From: CAYYBE01 sp964470345 | Lineage (GTDB): Bacteria > Babelota > Babeliae > Babelales > Babelaceae | Reading direction: 5' to 3' | Length of the DNA: 27,430 nt | Assembly (NCBI GenBank): GCA_964470345.1 | Contig: CAYYBE010000011.1 | Coordinates: 1-27,430 of the forward strand | Shown here: positions 22,381 through 27,430 of the stretch, piece by piece | Numbering within the stretch: the stretch's first letter is position 1 | Layout of the letters: each line of letters starts with the position of its first letter | Notes under the pieces: generated by a model | Seen by the model: only the letters and a program-made list of their open reading frames with translations | The model's database searches: none | Told to the model about the DNA's origin: nothing | Translations under genes and position numbers: made by a program

Positions 22381-22550
22381 TGTTTAGATAGGCGATTTTC
22401 TTTTTAAATCAACACTATTTCATCTTAATTTCATAATAGCAAATATAAATATCCGGCTGCAAGGGTTTAGGAAATCTAAGGTGTGCAGGGGGAATTCTTG
22501 CGCTTTTCTCCCCGTTTGTTGTACACCTGTTGTTAAGGTAAACATAAAGG
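22381..22550. repeat. duplicated intergenic block, copy 1
   Basis: 22381-22470 matches 24512-24600 with a few substitutions (for example TTTTCTTTTTAAATCAACAC is shared). After a variable spacer, 22493-22549 matches 24655-24710 (GTTGTACACCTG, TTAAGGTAAACA). Copy 1 lies between divergent genes and ends at the ribosome-binding site of the flavin reductase. It probably carries promoter sequence. Confidence 0.85.
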
Positions 22551-22560
22551 AGCGTGAACT

Positions 22561-23097
22561 ATGGAAAAGAAATCTCTTGCTGTATCAAAGGCATATCAAT
22601 TACTTGAACCGGGACCGGTAGTGATGGTCGCAACCGCCCATGGCGACAAGATGAATGTTATGACCATGACCTGGCAGACGATGATCGACTTTGTACCGCC
22701 CCTGTTTGCCTGCGTTATTGATGCGAATAATTATTCGTTTGAATTGCTCAAGAAGAGCAAAGAATGTGTGATTAATATTCCCTCGGTTGATTTGATCAAA
22801 CAGGTGGTAGGCGTTGGGAATACGACAGGTTCAAAAACAGATAAATTTAAAAAATTCAACCTCACGCCCGTGGCAGCGTCACTGGTTCAAGCGCCGCTGG
22901 TTGATGAGTGCTATGCAAACCTTGAATGCAAGGTGTTTGATATGCACCTGGTAGCAAAGTACAACATCTTTATTCTGGAAATTGTTAAAGCGTGGGTTAC
23001 AACCTCCAAAAAGCGGCAGCTCATGTTCCATCACCAGGGAAATGGAGTGTTTGCGGTTGATGGGAAATTGATGAAGATCCCATCTAAGAAGAAATAG
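22561..23097 (+). CDS. flavin reductase family protein (FMN-binding split barrel)
   Basis: A 178-residue protein of the flavin reductase-like domain. Visible are the N-terminal strand GPVVMVATAHGDKMNVMTMTWQ, where the T-x-TW segment contacts FMN, then FACVIDANNYSFELLKKSKECVINIPS, and YANLECKVFDMHLVAKYNIFILEIVKAW. Members bind FMN and transfer electrons from NAD(P)H or act as flavoredoxin-like proteins. The partner cannot be told from sequence. AAAGGAG precedes the ATG. It is cytosolic with no signal peptide. Downstream (about 23100-23160) there is a GC-rich stretch with a small AGGTT/AACCT hairpin. Confidence 0.88.
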   Translation: MEKKSLAVSKAYQLLEPGPVVMVATAHGDKMNVMTMTWQTMIDFVPPLFACVIDANNYSFELLKKSKECVINIPSVDLIKQVVGVGNTTGSKTDKFKKFNLTPVAASLVQAPLVDECYANLECKVFDMHLVAKYNIFILEIVKAWVTTSKKRQLMFHHQGNGVFAVDGKLMKIPSKKK

Positions 23098-23272
23098 ATT
23101 TTATTAAAACTCCTGCCACCCTGTCCATCGAGGTTGGCGAACCTGGGGTTCTGGGAGCTTTCTTGAACCTGTAAAAGAAGTCTCATATCTACTGAGCTAG
23201 CACACCATTTGTTGCCCTCACTATTTTAGAGTAGTCTGAAAATAGACTAATTTAAGGCTAGGGGGTTATCTG

Positions 23273-24493
23273 ATGAAACGTTTATTGTTAGCTGTTTTTC
23301 TCTGTTTTTCGAGTTTTGCCTGGAGTGCCCAGAAACAAACTCGAGTTCCTATCGTTTTTCATCCAGGTTATGATATTACCCTTGCTTCTGGACTTACAGG
23401 GATTGTTTCTTGGTTCCATCCCTTTGATATGCGGAAGTTTGGTAAGATTGCCCGACATCTTCAAGAAAGTTGTAATCTGTGTCCCGAAGATTTTTATGCG
23501 CCCCAAGCAATTACTGATGGTGAATTAAAAAAGATGCATTCAGACAAATATTTGCAATCGCTCCATACTCCGGATGTTGTTGCGCGTGTCACACAGGTCT
23601 CGCTTTTACAATGGTTTTCGGATGATCGTTTACAGAATAATTTATTACAACCTATGCGCCTTGCGACAGCAGGAACTATCATGGGAGCTAAACTTGCACT
23701 CGAACATGGTTGGGCGATCAACCTTGGCGGTGGGTACCATCACGCGAAAGCAGATGAAGGCTCAGGAAATTGTTTTTTTGCTGATATTCCCTTAGCGATT
23801 ATGGCCTTGCGAGAGAAGCATCCAAAGATGAAAGTGTTGGTTGTTGATCTTGATGCACACCAAGGAAACGGAGTTGAGTGTTGCATGAAAGATGATCCAC
23901 TAACTGCAATTTTTGATATGTATGCTATTACTTGGCCTTGGGATTATATGGCAAAGCAATGGATTAAGTATGATCTCAAGCTTAGACAAGGTACAGGAGA
24001 TGAAGTTTATTTACAGCGTCTCAGAGAAGTTTTGCCAAAGGCTATTGATGAATTTCAACCAGATTTTATTATTTACAACGCTGGTTCGGATATTCTGGTG
24101 GGTGACTCCTACGGGACGATGAACATAACTCGCCAGGGACTTATTACTCGAGATGCATTTGTGTTTCACCAAGCATTATCGCATAAGATTCCTATTCTTA
24201 TGGTGTTGTCAGGGGGGTATACTTTGCAGAGCGTTGAGACCGTTGGTGCATCAATAGAATCCATTATAAAAACGAATCGATTAATTAATGTTGGAGAGCG
24301 GAAGCCGCAAGCTCAGCAGCTTCATTTGAAGCTTTCTTGTTCGAGGCATTCGAATTGGAAATGGACAGCAGTAGCACTGGGCGGGATTGCTGCAATGAGT
24401 TGGTCGATCTACCGGTGGAAATCGGGATATTGGAGCCCTGCTGGATTAGTGCCGCAATGGCTATCCCGGTTTTTTACTCCTTGGGTTGGGTAG
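23273..24493 (+). CDS. exported histone deacetylase-family enzyme with C-terminal anchor
   Basis: A 406-residue protein. Residues 1-19 are a signal peptide (MKRLLLAVFLCFSSFAWSA). The arginase/HDAC-fold domain covers about 25-335: GGGYHHAKADEG gives the His156-His157 dyad, DLDAHQGNG gives zinc ligands Asp194 and His196, YNAGSD gives Asp273, and LSGGYT gives the catalytic Tyr316. The layout is nearest to class IV/HDAC11-like bacterial deacetylases. Residues 364-385 form a transmembrane helix ending WSIYRWKSGYW, and the tail is 20 residues longer. All catalytic residues are kept. Bacterial relatives are normally cytosolic, so export is notable. Its substrate could be envelope polymer, a polyamine or a host protein. 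This is not decidable from sequence. Confidence 0.88.
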   Translation: MKRLLLAVFLCFSSFAWSAQKQTRVPIVFHPGYDITLASGLTGIVSWFHPFDMRKFGKIARHLQESCNLCPEDFYAPQAITDGELKKMHSDKYLQSLHTPDVVARVTQVSLLQWFSDDRLQNNLLQPMRLATAGTIMGAKLALEHGWAINLGGGYHHAKADEGSGNCFFADIPLAIMALREKHPKMKVLVVDLDAHQGNGVECCMKDDPLTAIFDMYAITWPWDYMAKQWIKYDLKLRQGTGDEVYLQRLREVLPKAIDEFQPDFIIYNAGSDILVGDSYGTMNITRQGLITRDAFVFHQALSHKIPILMVLSGGYTLQSVETVGASIESIIKTNRLINVGERKPQAQQLHLKLSCSRHSNWKWTAVALGGIAAMSWSIYRWKSGYWSPAGLVPQWLSRFFTPWVG

Positions 24494-24511
24494 AGGCACG
24501 AAGACGCTCCT

Positions 24512-24711
24512 TGTTTAGTTAGGTGATTTTCTTTTTAAATCAACACTATTTCATCGTAATTTCATAATATTAAATATAAATATTTGGTTGCAAGGTTTTA
24601 ATTGGGTGCTCTTTGTCTGAGGACAGTAAAGCTCTAAGATAAACACCAGAAGGAGATTCTTGCTCTTCTCTCCTCTTTTGTTGTACACCTGTCATTAAGG
24701 TAAACAAAAAG
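24512..24711. repeat. duplicated intergenic block, copy 2
   Basis: Counterpart of 22381-22550. The left part 24512-24600 and right part 24655-24710 match, while the spacer between them is longer and unrelated. It begins 18 bases after the stop of the deacetylase gene and ends about 50 bases before the GTG start of the next gene. It fills most of the 24494-24759 gap. Confidence 0.85.
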
Positions 24712-24759
24712 CTGGTCAAAGATTGATCAAAATCGCTTCAAAGAAAAAGTAGGTGTTTC

Positions 24760-26004
24760 GTGAGTTTAAAATTGCTCTGTGTAGTGAGCCTGTTGATAAC
24801 AATGTCGGCTTTGGGAGCGCAAAAAGCTTTGGCCTTAGCAGCGCCAGACGAGGCGGTGTCACGACCTCCAAGTGAGCAAGATATGTTTTTTGGTGTGACG
24901 CTCTTGGACGGTGGGCAGATCGTTGTACAAAATAATGGGATTGTTCAAGAGAGCGGAAAGCGAGAACTGCAGATTACCATTCCGGGAAATGAGCTTCAAG
25001 TGCGAAAGGTATATGTTACGGGAGGAACTACGTTTCATGAAGCTCATAGCAGCGATGGAAGCGTGGTAGTCATAGCTACTGAATTGGTAGAAGGAGAAGA
25101 GCAGATCTTTTCCTATGACCGGCAGAAGAAAATTTTTATTTTGACTGGGTTGCCTCAAGGACTTGCTCTGCGTAAGGTGTGCTTAAGTCCTGACAATCGC
25201 TTGTATGCCTTGGTTACCGATGGACAAGTGCAAGTGCTTGGAGTTGTAGGGGCCAAGAAGGGCGATCAGCTGAGTAATATGGTAATCGCCGAACGAGGTG
25301 TGTGGATGCCTGCGGAATTAGAGAAAACGGGTGCTCTTGAAAAGGATGTTGTCTTCGCAGAGAATAACTTGGCAGTTTTCTTTGCATACCAGCCTGATAA
25401 AAATAAGCAGGGTAATTCTCCGTACAATAAGCTCGTGGAATATCTGAAGGTAGTAGATTGCGCAACGATTATAGCTGGGGCCATAGGTGCAAAACTTATT
25501 CCGGTAACAGGCGAAGCGCAGCCCATGGAACGTTGGGTGGAGGGAGAGTATCGTATTACGCAAGAATTTCGGAGGCATGGGCGAAGTTTTAAGGTGCAGG
25601 ATTTTATTTGTACGGCAAGGAACCTTTTTTTTCTCGAGGGTTCAGAACTGGACTCTGGTGGCAGAGGAACACTGTACCAATATAATTTCAAAGAAATGGA
25701 TTTTAAGGTACAGTCATCCTTGGTTTCGCGGCTCCCTCGAGAAAAGGTAGAGAGCTGGGATCAAGAACCGTTTGTTAAGCAAGGGAATAATATCCTGGCC
25801 TCTCCAAAGGCTTCTCCTCACCTTCGGGGTTCTTTTTTTCCAGCTTCAAAACAATCCTCGAAGAGTTTTGTCAGCAGAAATCGCTGGTACTTTGCTCTGG
25901 CGGGAGCGGCGGCGGTCGTGGGTATCGTTTGGAGCATTTACCGGTACCGTACAGGGGCGTGGCGGGTTCCCCGTTTTAAGGCTTTTACCGACCTTTTGTC
26001 ATAA
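24760..26004 (+). CDS. exported protein with the same C-terminal anchor as the deacetylase
   Basis: A 414-residue protein starting at GTG 24760, with AGGTG about five bases upstream. Signal peptide MSLKLLCVVSLLITMSALGA. The N-terminal half contains repeated strand patterns (HSSDGSVVVIATELVEGEEQIFSYDR, LSPDNRLYALVTDGQVQVLG), which recall beta-propeller blades. I cannot assign a propeller family. The middle is mixed, and a basic linker precedes the transmembrane helix WYFALAGAAAVVGIVWSIYR (about 376-396), ending RTGAWRVPRF plus a short tail. The helix and tail match the end of the neighbouring deacetylase (WSIYR, then aromatic-basic-S/T-G-x-W). Function unknown. Confidence 0.72.
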   Translation: MSLKLLCVVSLLITMSALGAQKALALAAPDEAVSRPPSEQDMFFGVTLLDGGQIVVQNNGIVQESGKRELQITIPGNELQVRKVYVTGGTTFHEAHSSDGSVVVIATELVEGEEQIFSYDRQKKIFILTGLPQGLALRKVCLSPDNRLYALVTDGQVQVLGVVGAKKGDQLSNMVIAERGVWMPAELEKTGALEKDVVFAENNLAVFFAYQPDKNKQGNSPYNKLVEYLKVVDCATIIAGAIGAKLIPVTGEAQPMERWVEGEYRITQEFRRHGRSFKVQDFICTARNLFFLEGSELDSGGRGTLYQYNFKEMDFKVQSSLVSRLPREKVESWDQEPFVKQGNNILASPKASPHLRGSFFPASKQSSKSFVSRNRWYFALAGAAAVVGIVWSIYRYRTGAWRVPRFKAFTDLLS

Positions 26005-26128
26005 ACTTCAGCTTCTGGTACCCTAAAAACTCGGTCAGGGGGAAGGACTCCTGGCGCAGTAGGGTTTACAAAAGTGGCGATTTTGCCATACTTAACGTAA
26101 GAAAAACAGTTGTACAATAAGGATTGCC

Positions 26129-26338
26129 ATGGCTAAAAAAGGTATTCACCCAGAAACACAAGAAGTTACCGCCCACTGTGCATGTGGTGGTGAATTGAAG
26201 ACATTATCAACAAAATCAGAAATTCGTTCTACGCTTTGCTCAAAGTGTCACCCATTCTTTACCGGTGATCAAAAGTTTGTAGATACCGCTGGTCGAATTG
26301 ATAAGTTTAAGAAGAAATTCGACAAGAACGCTAAATAA
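26129..26338 (+). CDS. rpmE: 50S ribosomal protein L31
   Basis: A 69-residue bL31 protein of the zinc-binding (C+) type: CAC (17-19) and CSKC (37-40) supply the four cysteines. KGIHPETQEVTAHCACGG at the start and CHPFFTGDQKFVDTAGRIDKF are family signatures. AAGGA lies a few bases before the ATG. Its stop codon abuts the prfA start, the usual bacterial rpmE-prfA order. Confidence 0.95.
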   Translation: MAKKGIHPETQEVTAHCACGGELKTLSTKSEIRSTLCSKCHPFFTGDQKFVDTAGRIDKFKKKFDKNAK

Positions 26339-27430
26339 ATGGAACAAGCGGGTATCGCCGCCGAACTTCATCTTGATCAACTTCAAGCGCGGTATGACCA
26401 ACTGGTTGCCGAGCTGATTTCCCCGTCACTCGATGGTGGAAAACGGCATCAGTTGCAAAAAGAAACCTCCTTTCTTTCCCAAGTGATTGGGAAAATCAAA
26501 GAAGTGGTTGCATTCGAGATGCAGGTTACTGACCTGCAGACTCAACGAGCTGCAACGACTGATCCTGAATTTATTGCTTTAATAGATGAAGAACTTGCAA
26601 CCCTTGGGGATAAAATTACCCAAGGGCGCAGGGCTCTTGATGTACTGCTCTTTCCCCCCGATCCTTTAGATGACCGATCCGTCTTTCTTGAAATCCGCGC
26701 AGGCGCGGGTGGACAGGAAGCGGCGCTTTTTGCTGCAGACCTGTTGAGAATGTACATGCTCTATGCGGCTAAAAAGGGCTGGAGAACGTCGTTGGCCGGT
26801 GAAAGCTTTACCGATCTTGGCGGCTACCGTGAAGTTATTCTTGAAATTGATGGCAAAGGGGTCTTTGGCCATCTGAAGCATGAGTCTGGTGTTCACCGTG
26901 TGCAGCGGGTCCCGGCGACAGAAACTGCCGGACGCATTCATACGTCGACCGCTACGGTGGCAGTATTTCCTGAAGCAGAAGATGTTGAAGTTTCGATTAA
27001 CCCCGCTGATTTGCGGATCGACTCCTACCGTTCAAGCGGAGCAGGTGGTCAGCACGTTAACGTGACCGACTCTGCTGTTCGTATTACTCACTTACCGACG
27101 GGTCTTGTTGTGGCATGCCAGGATGAGCGCTCGCAGCATAAGAATAAAGCAAAAGCTATGAAGGTGCTGCAGGCTCGTTTGCTGGTTCTCAATCGAGACA
27201 AGCAAGAAGCTGAACAGAGCCAGAAGCGGCGCGAGATGGTTGCTGGTGCTGCCCGTGCTGAAAAAGTTCGAACCTATAATTTTCCTCAAAATAGAATCAC
27301 CGACCACCAAGTTGATGTTACGATCAAAAATCTTGATGTCGCGATGCAGGGTGGCATTGATCCGATTATCGACGCGCTTATGAAAAAAGAGGCAGATGAG
27401 CGTCGTTCTCGCAAAGTCGAAGTTCACTAA
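26339..27430 (+). CDS. prfA: peptide chain release factor 1
   Basis: A 363-residue RF1, complete to its stop at the window end. It recognises UAA/UAG through the PxT motif (PAT in HRVQRVPATETAGRIH) and triggers peptide release with GGQ (GAGGQHVNVTDSAVRITH). The N-terminal coiled domain and the C-terminal basic tail (ERRSRKVEVH) are present, and length is normal. The ATG follows the rpmE stop directly with no clear ribosome-binding site of its own, so translation is probably coupled to rpmE. Confidence 0.96.
   Translation: MEQAGIAAELHLDQLQARYDQLVAELISPSLDGGKRHQLQKETSFLSQVIGKIKEVVAFEMQVTDLQTQRAATTDPEFIALIDEELATLGDKITQGRRALDVLLFPPDPLDDRSVFLEIRAGAGGQEAALFAADLLRMYMLYAAKKGWRTSLAGESFTDLGGYREVILEIDGKGVFGHLKHESGVHRVQRVPATETAGRIHTSTATVAVFPEAEDVEVSINPADLRIDSYRSSGAGGQHVNVTDSAVRITHLPTGLVVACQDERSQHKNKAKAMKVLQARLLVLNRDKQEAEQSQKRREMVAGAARAEKVRTYNFPQNRITDHQVDVTIKNLDVAMQGGIDPIIDALMKKEADERRSRKVEVH

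Noticed and set aside
26085..26118. Possible rpmE promoter with TACAAT
   Set aside because: The -10 candidate abuts the ribosome-binding site, leaving no room for a transcript start and leader.

Overview
The window looks like a piece of chromosome from a small-genome, probably host-associated bacterium. A Dependentiae (TM6)-like or similar lineage is my best guess, but this is inference from gene style and no phylogenetic marker was tested. Reasons: an archaeal-type aspartyl-tRNA synthetase with non-discriminating features, a dispersed family of tiny GIY-YIG proteins with palindromic repeats, an ankyrin-repeat lipoprotein, and about 13 of roughly 27 genes encoding exported or membrane-anchored proteins, many without a recognisable family. 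Bacterial housekeeping genes (rpmE-prfA, a tRNA-dihydrouridine synthase, a beta-CASP RNase) are interspersed and intact.

Layout. 1-490: 3' end of tRNA-Asp, a palindromic repeat zone and an intact GIY-YIG gene. 582-1661: a solitary AT-rich PD-(D/E)XK nuclease-like gene. 1835-3420: aspS on the minus strand behind a T-box leader. 3648-8260: small membrane protein, EndoU-like lipoprotein, ankyrin lipoprotein, further exported proteins, and fragments of the GIY-YIG/repeat unit. 8372-12558: FAD oxidoreductase, a secreted protein, a polytopic membrane protein and Dus. 12722-18734: beta-CASP RNase, a large exported protein, an AAA+/DUF4143 ATPase, gene relics, a membrane-anchored DUF952 protein and a Cys-rich membrane protein. 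18917-19638: MNT-HEPN toxin-antitoxin pair. 19705-26004: second EndoU-like protein, C45-type lipoprotein hydrolase, Cys-rich secreted protein, flavin reductase, an exported histone-deacetylase-family enzyme and a large exported protein sharing its C-terminal tail. 26129-27430: rpmE and prfA, translationally coupled.

How the parts connect. The T-box acceptor-binding bulge is complementary to the GCCA 3' end of the tRNA-Asp at the window edge, so aspS is probably controlled by uncharged tRNA-Asp. MntA and HepT form a self-contained module. The exported proteins (two EndoU-like RNases, an HDAC-fold enzyme, a methyltransferase-like protein, a C45 hydrolase, Cys-rich proteins) suggest cell-envelope or host-interaction functions. 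Three of them end in a related C-terminal membrane segment plus basic tail, which I flag as a possible uncharacterised anchoring signal.
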